A stretch of DNA of 64,000 bases, taken from the NCBI RefSeq assembly GCF_000147815.2, contig NC_015957.1, positions 3,906,001 to 3,970,000 of the forward strand, in the 5' to 3' direction. The DNA is from Streptomyces violaceusniger Tu 4113. GTDB lineage: Bacteria > Actinomycetota > Actinomycetes > Streptomycetales > Streptomycetaceae. This document shows, one piece after another, positions 25,895-34,195 of this stretch. The translations under genes and the position numbers were made by a program. Every line of letters begins with the position of its first letter. Position 1 is the first letter of the stretch. Under the pieces are notes generated by a model. The model did not search any database, was not told the DNA's origin, and saw nothing but the letters and a program-made list of their open reading frames with translations.

Positions 25895-27124
25895 TCAGCC
25901 GCGGGAGACCCGGTAGACGACCGTGCCGTGCGCGGGCACCGAGGCGCTGATCGAGCCGCTCGTGGTGGAGGTGGCCTTCGACCACAGATCCTTCAGGCGG
26001 TACGAGGACGAGCCGCCGAGGCCGATCGCGCTCGCCGTCGTCGAGATCGTCTTGCTGGACGAGTTCTCGTTGAGCAGCGCCACCGCGTGGTCGCCGTTGG
26101 CCAGTTGCTTGGTGTACACGGTCTTCCCGCCACTGGAGGAGACGATGGTGGCCTGCTTGCCCAGAGTGTCCTGGTCGAGCGCGATGATGTCGGTGTTCTT
26201 CAGGATCGACTGGGCGGTCGCGGAGGCGTTCCGGATGTCGCTGCCGATCAGCAGCGGCGCCGCCATCATCGCCCACAGGCTGAAGTGGGTGCGGTACTCG
26301 GTGGCCGTCATCCCGCCGTTGCCGACCTCCAGCATGTCGGGGTCGTTCCAGTGGCCGGGGCCCGCGTACTGCGCCAGATCGTCGTTGATGTGCAGCTTGT
26401 CGATCATGCTGGACCACTTGTCGCTGATGTCGCCGGTGGTGCGCCAGGAGTTGCCGACCGGCTCGCCCCAGGTCCACACCTTGGGGGTGGTCTGGCCCCA
26501 TTCGCACAGCGAGTAGAGGATCGGGCGGCCGGTGGCGGCGAGCGCGTCGCGCATGGCCTTGTAGCGCTTCTGGGCGTCGACGCCCTGGTTGTTGCAGTTG
26601 TCGTACTTGAGGTAGTCCACGCCCCAGGAGGCGAACTGCTTGGCGTCCTGCTTCTCGTGGTCCAGCGCGCCCGGGAAGCCGTTCGCCGCGTTGCAGGTCT
26701 TGGTGCCGGCGCTGGTGTAGATCCCGAACTTCAGCCCCTTGGCGTGCACATAGTCCGCCACGGCCTTGATGCCGTTCGGGAAGCGGGTGTGGTGGGGCAC
26801 CAGATTGCCGCTCGCGTCCCGGCTGGGCTCGGCCCAGCAGTCGTCGATGTTGACGTAGGTGTAGCCCACGTCCTTGAGGCCGAGTGAGACGAACGCGTCG
26901 GCAACGCCTTTGACCATGGACTCGTTGAACGAGGCGTCGCAGTGGGTGGCGTTCCAGTTGTTGAAGCCCATCGGGGGCGTACGGGCGAGGCCGTTGTCCA
27001 GCGCGACGGCCTGCGGCGCCGCGGTGGTGAGGCTCACGGTGAGGGCGCCGGCGGCGACCGTGGTGGCCGCGGTGACGGTCGCGAGGCAGGAGCGAAGACC
27101 GCGTGATCGTGTGGATCTTTGCAT
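25895..27124 (-). CDS. Secreted GH27 alpha-galactosidase
   Basis: A 409-residue GH27 enzyme. After a signal peptide it begins NGLARTPPMGFNNWN, the standard family opening. DDCWAEPSRD follows, then YLKYDNC with the nucleophile Asp, and GPGHWNDPDMLEVGNGG with the acid/base Asp. A C-terminal beta-sandwich closes the protein (residues about 320-409). GH27 retaining enzymes remove alpha-1,6-galactose from galactomannan and raffinose-type sugars. The ATG at 27124 lies 6 bases after AAAGGAG. It is divergent from the GH29 gene, so both may be controlled from the 280-base gap. Confidence 0.93.
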   Translation of the reverse strand: MQRSTRSRGLRSCLATVTAATTVAAGALTVSLTTAAPQAVALDNGLARTPPMGFNNWNATHCDASFNESMVKGVADAFVSLGLKDVGYTYVNIDDCWAEPSRDASGNLVPHHTRFPNGIKAVADYVHAKGLKFGIYTSAGTKTCNAANGFPGALDHEKQDAKQFASWGVDYLKYDNCNNQGVDAQKRYKAMRDALAATGRPILYSLCEWGQTTPKVWTWGEPVGNSWRTTGDISDKWSSMIDKLHINDDLAQYAGPGHWNDPDMLEVGNGGMTATEYRTHFSLWAMMAAPLLIGSDIRNASATAQSILKNTDIIALDQDTLGKQATIVSSSGGKTVYTKQLANGDHAVALLNENSSSKTISTTASAIGLGGSSSYRLKDLWSKATSTTSGSISASVPAHGTVVYRVSRG

Positions 27125-27404
27125 GATCATCTCCTTTGAGCGCGGACAGTGCATCGCGGAAGGTAGGAGGTGTGGTGCGATGAGTCAAGGAATGGTGTGG
27201 ACCAAGGGGGTGGTGGTGTGGGTGGCGGTCGGCGAAAAGTTGCCAACTACCAGCAGGTTCCGCTTGTTTCTTGGCGTCGCACAGGAAATGTACAGCCAAA
27301 GAGGTCGGAGGATTTTTGACGCACGCTTATTGACCGGACCCCAACAGCCGGTGACGCTGCAACAGAACGGCACATGACCGTACGCCCCCCGAGAAGGAGC
27401 CTTC

Positions 27405-29198
27405 ATGGGCCGCAGATCGCGCCGGCGCCTCGGCGCCTGGCTGGCAGCCGTGCTGTCGCTCGTCGCCACCCTCGCCCTGACCGGCCCCGCCCCGGCGCGG
27501 GCCGATGTGATCAACCCCCGCCAGCAGTGGCTGCGCGACTCCCAGGCGGGCCTCTTCCTGCACTGGGGCATGCGCACCTCGCCCGGCTACACCGACTGCT
27601 CCGCCTGGGAGAAGGCGGTCACCGACGGCGGCTGGAAGGCCGACTACTGGGTGGCCGAGGCCAAGCAGCTGCACGCCTCCTACCTGGTGCTCGCCTCCTT
27701 CCACAGCCGTCTGGGCTACGCGCGGGCCTGGCCGTCCGCCGTCCCCGGAAGCTGCTCCACCAAGCGGGACTTCCTCGGCGAGCTGATCGACGCGGCCAAC
27801 GCCCAGGGGCTGAAGGTCATGCTCTATATGACCGACGATCCGCAGTGGCATGCCGAGGGCGGCCATGAATGGCTCGACTCGGCGGCCTACTCGGCCTACA
27901 AGGGCCATGACGTCGACCTGACCACGCGCGACGGCTTCGGCGAGTACTCCTACGACAACTTCGTGGAAGTGATGCGGAAGTACCCGAAGTTGTCCGGGTT
28001 CTGGATCGACAACGACAACGACTACTGGATCGACCACGGGCTCTACGAGAAGATCCGTGCCGACCGTCCCGGCTGGCTGCTGAGCAACAACAACGAAGAC
28101 ACGCCGATCATGGACACGGTCAGCAATGAGCAGAAGACCGGGATGACCCCGGCCTACGACTATCCCCAGGCCATCTGGACCCCGCAGCCCCGGCTCACCG
28201 AAGCCTGCTTCAAGCTGCCCAGCAGCGGAGCCTGGTGGTACAGCGGCACCGACTCGGCGGTGGACCACGGACTCACCCTCGGCCGGCTGATCAGCAACTC
28301 CGGATCGTCCGTCAAATCGCTGATGGCCGAAACCGCCCAGGTGAACGGGCGCTTCCCCAGCAAGCAGGAAGCCTTCAACGACTACGCCAAGAGCTATCTC
28401 GACAAGATCTGGGGGTCGCTGGGCGGCACCGAGGGCGGTGGCTACTCCTACGGCGGACTGCGGCCCGGCGCCTGGAACGACGGCGCCCACGGGGTGACCA
28501 CGGTGAGCAAGACCGACCCCGACCGTCACTTCGTCCACGTCCTCACCAGGCCCTCGGGCTCCACGCTGACCGTGCGGGACAACGGCTACAAGGCGACCGC
28601 TGTCACCGACTTCCGCACCGGCAAGAAGCTGAACTTCCGCCAGAGCGACGGCAGGATCACCATCTCCGGCATCACCGGCTGGGATCCGTACGACACCGTC
28701 CTCGCGGTCCGCACCGACGGCCGCCAGGGTGTCGTTCCGGCCAGTTCGATCACCGCGAGCGCCAGCGTCTCCGCGAGCGGCCACCCCGCCTCCGCCGTGC
28801 TCGACGGCGATCCGGAGACCTACTGGGACAACAGCACCACCCTGCCCGCCTCGGTCACCTTCGATCTGCGGTCCGCCAAGAGCCTGCGCTATCTGGCGGT
28901 GAACCAGCGGGAGTGGTCGGTCTCCTACGCCCGCTCCGACACCGAGCAGTCCGCCCGCATCCGCGACTACCAGGTGCAGGTCTCCAGCGACGGGCGCGAC
29001 TGGGGCAGCCCGGTGGCGAGCGGAACGCTGCCCAGCGCCCGCGGGGTGGCATTCATCGACCTCCCCGCCACCACCAAGCGCTATGTCCGGCTCACGGTGA
29101 ACAGCACCTGGGCGGCGGCCACCGACACCAAGCACTACCGCAAGCTGCTGCTCGACGAGGTGCGCATCGGAACCGCCTACCCGAGCAGCGGCTCATGA
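27405..29198 (+). CDS. Secreted GH29-like alpha-L-fucosidase with C-terminal discoidin/CBM32 domain
   Basis: A 597-residue secreted protein. The signal peptide (LGAWLAAVLSLVATLALTGP) is followed by a TIM-barrel domain: DSQAGLFLHWGM, ASYLVLASFHSR, and SGFWIDNDNDYWID, whose first Asp fits the GH29 nucleophile. From about residue 445 a discoidin-type domain (ASVSASGHPASAVLDGDPET, then KRYVRLTVNSTW) is a CBM32-like sugar binder. Divergence from typical GH29 is large, so another exo-glycosidase activity is possible. The ATG at 27405 follows AAGGAG. The first gene of the pqq group begins 157 bases later. Confidence 0.75.
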   Translation: MGRRSRRRLGAWLAAVLSLVATLALTGPAPARADVINPRQQWLRDSQAGLFLHWGMRTSPGYTDCSAWEKAVTDGGWKADYWVAEAKQLHASYLVLASFHSRLGYARAWPSAVPGSCSTKRDFLGELIDAANAQGLKVMLYMTDDPQWHAEGGHEWLDSAAYSAYKGHDVDLTTRDGFGEYSYDNFVEVMRKYPKLSGFWIDNDNDYWIDHGLYEKIRADRPGWLLSNNNEDTPIMDTVSNEQKTGMTPAYDYPQAIWTPQPRLTEACFKLPSSGAWWYSGTDSAVDHGLTLGRLISNSGSSVKSLMAETAQVNGRFPSKQEAFNDYAKSYLDKIWGSLGGTEGGGYSYGGLRPGAWNDGAHGVTTVSKTDPDRHFVHVLTRPSGSTLTVRDNGYKATAVTDFRTGKKLNFRQSDGRITISGITGWDPYDTVLAVRTDGRQGVVPASSITASASVSASGHPASAVLDGDPETYWDNSTTLPASVTFDLRSAKSLRYLAVNQREWSVSYARSDTEQSARIRDYQVQVSSDGRDWGSPVASGTLPSARGVAFIDLPATTKRYVRLTVNSTWAAATDTKHYRKLLLDEVRIGTAYPSSGS

Positions 29199-29355
29199 CC
29201 CCGTGCCCGACGACGAGGCCATCGACCATCGCGGACGACAGCACCACCCCCGACGGCGGGGCGCTGCGGATCCGGACCGCCGACCAACGGTCCGACTGAC
29301 GGTCCGTCCCGTCCCGTTGACCAATCCCCACCCAGATGGAAAGCAGGTCGAAGCC

Positions 29356-29499
29356 ATGAACGACACCACACCGCACACGGCTCCCGACGCGACGGACCGG
29401 ACCCGTACGGACGCCGCGGAAACCGCCTGGCAGACGCCCGACTACGTGGTCGTGGAGACCGCGCTGGAGGTCACCGCCTACTCGCTGAACGCCCGCTGA
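29356..29499 (+). CDS. pqqA: PqqA, precursor peptide of PQQ
   Basis: A 47-residue peptide. Its C-terminus ALEVTAYSLNAR holds Glu38 and Tyr42 in the E-x-x-x-Y spacing of PqqA, the residues joined by PqqE to build PQQ. It lies 10 bases before pqqB. The ATG at 29356 follows a weak GAAG. The N-terminal half is long and hydrophilic (DTTPHTAPDATDRTRTDAAE) compared with the 22-25 residues common in proteobacteria, as in other actinomycetes. No pqqF protease is in the window. Confidence 0.9.
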   Translation: MNDTTPHTAPDATDRTRTDAAETAWQTPDYVVVETALEVTAYSLNAR

Positions 29500-29509
29500 G
29501 CTCCCCGCC

Positions 29510-30424
29510 ATGCGTGTGCGCGTGCTCGGCACCGCGGCGGGTGGCGGCGTACCCCAGTGGAACTGCGCGTGCCCCGGATGCTCCGGGGCACGCGCCCACC
29601 CGGGGTGGCGCCGCCGCCATGCCTCGCTCGCCGTCCAGGCCGCCGAAGGCCGCTGGTATCTGGTCAACGCCACCCCCGACCTCGGCGAACAGGTCGAGGA
29701 CTGCCCCGAGTTGCACCCCGGGCCCGAACCGCGCCGGACCCCGCTGGCCGGGGTGATCCTCACCGACGCCGAACTCGACCACACCCTCGGTATCGCCCGG
29801 CTGCGCGAGGCGGACGGCATCGAGATCGTGGCCACCGCACCGGTGCGCAACGCCCTGCTGACCGGACTCCACCTGGGCGAGGTCCTCACCCCGTACGCCC
29901 GGCTGGACTGGCGCCCCCTCGGTCCCGAGGACCGGCCGCTCGCCGAGGATTCGCCGCCGGCCGTCGGCGCCGTCCCCGTCTCCGCCAAACGCCCCCGCTA
30001 CGCGGCCGGACTCGACGCCCCGGACGACGGCGCCCCGGACGACGACGCCTGGGTGGTCGCCCTGCGGCTGACCGACCGCACCACCGGCCGCTCCCTCCTC
30101 TACGCCCCCGCGCTCGCCGCCTGGCCCGACGCCTTCCAGCGCGCCGCCGAGAGCGCCGACCACGTCATCGTCGACGGCACGTTCTGGTCCGACGACGAGC
30201 CCCTCACCAGCGGCTTCGGCTCGCGTACCGCAACCGCCATGGGGCATCTGCCGATCGACGGACCGGACGGCACGGCGCGGCGGCTCGCCGCACTCCGAGC
30301 GCGCACCCTCTACACCCACCTCAACAACACCAACCCCCTCAACGACCCGGCCGCGCCCCAGCACACGGTGCTGCGCGAGCTGGGCGTCGAGGTGGCCGCC
30401 GACGGGATGGTGATCGACCTGTGA
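29510..30424 (+). CDS. pqqB: PqqB
   Basis: A 304-residue metallo-beta-lactamase-fold protein: RVRVLGTAAGGGVPQWNCAC and PGCSGAR at the N-terminus, the metal-type DAELDHTLGI, and TATAMGHLPIDGPDGT near the end. PqqB acts in the late hydroxylation steps of the PqqE product. The stop overlaps the start of pqqC (GTGA). Length and ends match the family. Confidence 0.95.
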   Translation: MRVRVLGTAAGGGVPQWNCACPGCSGARAHPGWRRRHASLAVQAAEGRWYLVNATPDLGEQVEDCPELHPGPEPRRTPLAGVILTDAELDHTLGIARLREADGIEIVATAPVRNALLTGLHLGEVLTPYARLDWRPLGPEDRPLAEDSPPAVGAVPVSAKRPRYAAGLDAPDDGAPDDDAWVVALRLTDRTTGRSLLYAPALAAWPDAFQRAAESADHVIVDGTFWSDDEPLTSGFGSRTATAMGHLPIDGPDGTARRLAALRARTLYTHLNNTNPLNDPAAPQHTVLRELGVEVAADGMVIDL

Positions 30425-31128
30425 GCACCCCACGGACACGTCTTGAGGAGCGGCTGCGCGCGGTCGCGCAGGAGCGCTACCACGACCGCCACCCCTTCAA
30501 CGTACGGATGCACGCGGGCGAGCTCACCCCCGCCGAACTGCGCCGCTGGATTCTCAACCGCTTCCACTACCAGCGCCACATCCCCATCAAGGACGCGCTG
30601 ATCACCGCCAAACTCGACACCGCACGGCTGCGCCGGATGTGGCTGCGGCGCATCCAGGACCACGACGGCGCCGCCGACGGCGAGGGCGGCATCGAGCGAT
30701 GGCTGCGGCTCGGCGAGGCCGCCGGCCTGGACCGGGACCGGCTGCTGTCCGGCGCCGAGGTGGTGCCCGGAGTGCGGCTCGCGGTCGACGGCTACGTCAA
30801 CTTCTGCCGGTTGCGCGGCCCGCTGGAAGCCGTCGCCGCCTCGCTCACCGAGCTGTCCGCGCCCGGCATCATGCTCACCCGTATCGACGCCTTCGAGCGG
30901 TACTACCCCTGGATCGAGCGCGCGGGCCTGGCCTACTTCCGCAATCGGGTCGACCAGGGGCGCCGGGACAGCACCGAGGCGCTCGACCTGGTCCTGACCT
31001 GGGCGCGGACCCCCGAGGACGAGGACCGCGCGGTGGCGGCGCTCGCGTTCAAATGCGATGTGCTGTGGTCGTTGCTGGACGCGGTCGAGCACGCCGACAC
31101 CAAGGACGGCCCCGGGGAGGGGGCATGA
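30421..31128 (+). CDS. pqqC: PqqC, PQQ synthase
   Basis: A 235-residue cofactor-free oxidase: HPFNVRMHAGELTPAELRRW, NRFHYQRHIPIKDALITAK and DGYVNFCRLRGPLEAV, with the His and Tyr residues that bind the substrate AHQQ. It completes PQQ by ring closure and eight-electron oxidation using O2. The GTG start overlaps the pqqB stop, and its own stop overlaps pqqD as ATGA, so the operon is tightly coupled. Confidence 0.95.
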   Translation: MSTPRTRLEERLRAVAQERYHDRHPFNVRMHAGELTPAELRRWILNRFHYQRHIPIKDALITAKLDTARLRRMWLRRIQDHDGAADGEGGIERWLRLGEAAGLDRDRLLSGAEVVPGVRLAVDGYVNFCRLRGPLEAVAASLTELSAPGIMLTRIDAFERYYPWIERAGLAYFRNRVDQGRRDSTEALDLVLTWARTPEDEDRAVAALAFKCDVLWSLLDAVEHADTKDGPGEGA

Positions 31129-31436
31129 CCGCCGCCGACACCCCGCCCGCCCCGGAGACCCCGCCCGCACCGCCCGAAGCGGCCGGATGGCGGCCCGCGC
31201 TGGCCCCCGCCGTGAGCCTGCGCCATGACCGGGTGCGTGACGCCGAGCTGCTGGTGCTGCCCGAGCGGGTGGTGGTGCTGCGGGGCAGCGCCGCACGCAT
31301 CCTGCGGCTGTGCGACGGCGACCGCGACCTCGACGCCATCGTGGCGGAGCTCACGAGCCGCTTCCCCGGCGCGCCCGTGGCCGAGGACGTGCCCGCCTTC
31401 CTCGGCCGGATGCGTACGGAGGGCTGGGTCCGATGA
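31125..31436 (+). CDS. pqqD: PqqD, peptide chaperone
   Basis: A 103-residue winged-helix protein, AVSLRHDRVRDAELLVLPER then ILRLCDGDRDLDAIVAEL. It is the RiPP-recognition element that holds PqqA and delivers it to the radical enzyme PqqE. An extra Pro-rich N-terminus (APETPPAPPEAA) precedes the core. It overlaps both neighbours by 4 bases. Confidence 0.95.
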   Translation: MTAADTPPAPETPPAPPEAAGWRPALAPAVSLRHDRVRDAELLVLPERVVVLRGSAARILRLCDGDRDLDAIVAELTSRFPGAPVAEDVPAFLGRMRTEGWVR

Positions 31437-32539
31437 CCGCCGCGCCCCGCCCCTGGGCCCTGCTCGCCGAGCTCACCCACGGCTGCCCGCTGCACTGCCC
31501 CTACTGCTCCAACCCGCTGGAGCTGGTCCGCCGCTCGCGTGAGCTGTCCACCGCCGAGTGGACGGAGGTGATGCGCCAGGCCGGGGAGTTCGGCGTGGTG
31601 CACACCCATCTCTCCGGCGGGGAACCGCTGTTGCGCCCCGATCTGGCCGAGATCGTCATCGCCGCCGAGTCCGCCGGGATCTACACCCAGCTCGTCACCA
31701 GCGGTGTGGGCCTGGACGAGCCCCGGCTGGCCGCCCTGATCGCCGCCGGGCTGCGCAGCGTCCAGCTCTCCTTGCAGCACGCCGACCCGGCCGCCTCCGA
31801 CCGGATCGCCGGATACCGCTCCTTCGCCGCCAAGGAACGGGCCGCCGCCCTGGTGCGCAAGGCCGGTCTGCCGCTCGGGATCAACGTCGTCCTGCACCGC
31901 GACAACCTCGACGCGCTCGACGCCATCATCCAGCGCGGTCTGGACTGGGGCGCCGACCGGATCGAGCTGGCCAACACCCAGTTCTACGGCTGGGCGCTGC
32001 GCAACCGCGACGCCCTGCTGCCCACCCGCGACCAGCTCGCCCGGGCACGGGAGACGGTGGAGCGCCGGCGGCAGCGGCTGGGCGGCACCGTCGACCTGGT
32101 GTGGGTCGTGCCCGACTACTTCGACGGCGTCGCCAAGCCCTGCATGGGCGGCTGGGGCGCGGTCTCGCTGACCGTCGCGCCCGACGGCACCGCGCTGCCC
32201 TGCCCCGCCGCCGCGAGCCTGCCGGACCTGGACCCGCCCCATGTGCGCGACCACACCCTGGAGTGGATCTGGGACCACTCCACCGCCTTCAACCGCTACC
32301 GGGGCGAGGAGTGGATGCGGGAGCCGTGCCGCACCTGCTCCCGCCGCACCGAGGACTTCGGCGGCTGCCGCTGCCAGGCGTACGCCCTGACCGGCGACGC
32401 CGCCCGTACCGACCCGGCCTGTGCGCTCTCCCCGGACCACGGCGTGATCCGCACGCTGACGGACGCCGGGCACCCGGCCGGAGCACAGGCCCCGGCGCGG
32501 ACCGGCGGCTATGCGTACCGCAAGCCCGGAGGAGGGTGA
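31433..32539 (+). CDS. pqqE: PqqE, radical SAM enzyme
   Basis: A 368-residue radical SAM/SPASM protein. The N-terminal cluster motif is CPLHCPYC (CX3CX2C), followed by HLSGGEPLLRPDL. The C-terminal SPASM part carries Cys in PCMGGWGAVSLTVAPDGTAL, PCPAA, CRTC and CRCQAYAL. It forms the Glu-Tyr carbon bond in PqqA, the first step of PQQ synthesis. The start overlaps the pqqD stop as ATGA. Confidence 0.95.
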   Translation: MTAAPRPWALLAELTHGCPLHCPYCSNPLELVRRSRELSTAEWTEVMRQAGEFGVVHTHLSGGEPLLRPDLAEIVIAAESAGIYTQLVTSGVGLDEPRLAALIAAGLRSVQLSLQHADPAASDRIAGYRSFAAKERAAALVRKAGLPLGINVVLHRDNLDALDAIIQRGLDWGADRIELANTQFYGWALRNRDALLPTRDQLARARETVERRRQRLGGTVDLVWVVPDYFDGVAKPCMGGWGAVSLTVAPDGTALPCPAAASLPDLDPPHVRDHTLEWIWDHSTAFNRYRGEEWMREPCRTCSRRTEDFGGCRCQAYALTGDAARTDPACALSPDHGVIRTLTDAGHPAGAQAPARTGGYAYRKPGGG

Positions 32540-32629
32540 GACCGGGCGCGGTTTGGCGCATACGCCTCGGCTTCCGTAAAGTTTCGCCGTTGTCCAGGGG
32601 AACAGGCGAACCAGAAAGCGGCAGCGGCG

Positions 32630-34108
32630 ATGACGGTGATAGACGAAGGCCGGGCCGAACAGGCGGCGGCCGAGGAGCCGGGCATCGACCCGGAGCGGCT
32701 GGCGACCTGTCTGAGCGTCCTCGCGGAACTCGACCGGCTGCCGGTCGACCACCCCGACGCGATCATGGTCCGCCGGGCCACCTCCGGCATCTACCGCAGC
32801 GTGAAGCAGCGCAGGCGCCAGGAGCGGCGGGCCGCGAAGACCGCGCATGACAAGACCGTGACCGAGGCCACCGCCACCGGCGCCGCCGACCGGATCGACG
32901 ACGAGACGCTGGGCCGCGCGCTCAGCAGCTCCGTCTCCACCGAGATCGCGGGCATCCTGGCGCGCCCCCGCTCCTGCTATGTCTGCAAGACCCGGTTCGT
33001 CGAGGTCGACGCCTTCTACCACCAGCTCTGCCGCGACTGCGCCGCCGAGAACCGGGCCCGCCGCGACGCCCGCACCGACCTCACCGGGCGCCGAGCCCTG
33101 CTCACCGGCGGCCGGGCGAAGATCGGCATGTACATCGCGCTGCGGCTGCTGCGCGACGGCGCGCACACCACCGTCACCACCCGCTTCCCGGGCGACGCCA
33201 TCCGCCGCTTCAAGGCCATGCCGGACAGCGGGGAGTGGTTGCACCGGCTCAAGGTCGTCGGCATCGACCTGCGCGACCCCGCCCAGGTCATCGCGCTGAC
33301 CGACGAGGTCAGTGCCGCGGGCCCGCTGGACATACTGATCAACAACGCCGCCCAGACCGTCCGCCGCACACCCCAGGCGTACGCGGAGCTGATAGCGGGC
33401 GAGTCGGCGCCGCTCCCCGCCGGGGAGCTCCCCGAGTCCCTGGTCCTCGGCGCCTTCGGCAGCGGCGCCCAGGCGGCCCTCCCGGCGCCCCGCACGCCGC
33501 AGGACGGCGCCCTCACCCCGCAGGACCTCACCGCCCTCGCCCTCACCAGCGGCTCCGCCTCACCGGCCCGGATCGAGGCCGGGACCGCGATCGACGCGGG
33601 CGGGCTGGTCCCGGACCTGGACCCGACCAACACCTGGGTGCAGCGGGTCAACGAGGTGGATCCGGTCGAGATGCTCGAGGTCCAGCTCTGCAATGAGACG
33701 GCGCCGTTCATCCTGGTGAGCCGGCTGCGCCCGGCGATGGCCGCCTCGCCCGCCCGGCGCAAGTACGTGGTCAACGTCTCCGCGATGGAGGGCAAGTTCG
33801 GCCGGGGCTACAAGGGCGCGGGCCATCCGCACACCAACATGGCCAAGGCCGCGCTGAACATGCTGACCCGCACCAGCGCACGGGAGATGTTCGAGTCCGA
33901 CGCCATCCTGATGACGAGCGTCGACACCGGATGGATCACCGACGAGCGCCCGCACCCGGAGAAGATGCGGCTGGCGGCCGAGGGCTTTCACGCCCCCCTC
34001 GACCTGGTGGACGGCGCGGCCCGGGTCTACGACCCGATCGTCCGGGGCGAGAGCGGCGAGGACCTCTTCGGCTGCTTCCTGAAGGACTACGCCCCGACGT
34101 CCTGGTAG
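32630..34108 (+). CDS. Atypical SDR with N-terminal zinc-ribbon-like extension
   Basis: A 492-residue protein. The first 110 residues are helical and charged. Cys116, Cys119, Cys134 and Cys137 form CX2C-X14-CX2C, as in a zinc ribbon. An SDR fold begins at about 148: LTGGRAKIGMYIALRLL (cofactor site), DILINNAAQTV, and VVNVSAMEG with the catalytic Ser. At the usual YxxxK position the sequence is HPHTNMAKAALNML, so Thr replaces Tyr while Lys stays. An insertion near residues 250-300 is Ala/Pro-rich. Such a missing Tyr suggests altered catalysis or a binding role. It stands alone downstream of pqqE with a 90-base gap and no shared function visible. Confidence 0.75.
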   Translation: MTVIDEGRAEQAAAEEPGIDPERLATCLSVLAELDRLPVDHPDAIMVRRATSGIYRSVKQRRRQERRAAKTAHDKTVTEATATGAADRIDDETLGRALSSSVSTEIAGILARPRSCYVCKTRFVEVDAFYHQLCRDCAAENRARRDARTDLTGRRALLTGGRAKIGMYIALRLLRDGAHTTVTTRFPGDAIRRFKAMPDSGEWLHRLKVVGIDLRDPAQVIALTDEVSAAGPLDILINNAAQTVRRTPQAYAELIAGESAPLPAGELPESLVLGAFGSGAQAALPAPRTPQDGALTPQDLTALALTSGSASPARIEAGTAIDAGGLVPDLDPTNTWVQRVNEVDPVEMLEVQLCNETAPFILVSRLRPAMAASPARRKYVVNVSAMEGKFGRGYKGAGHPHTNMAKAALNMLTRTSAREMFESDAILMTSVDTGWITDERPHPEKMRLAAEGFHAPLDLVDGAARVYDPIVRGESGEDLFGCFLKDYAPTSW

Positions 34109-34195
34109 GGCCGGGGCGCCGCGGGCGGCTGCGCGCCCCCCGCCGTGGCGGTTACGGGCGCGCCCGCGCCTTGCCCGGCGCGGTCCGCCGTGGCG

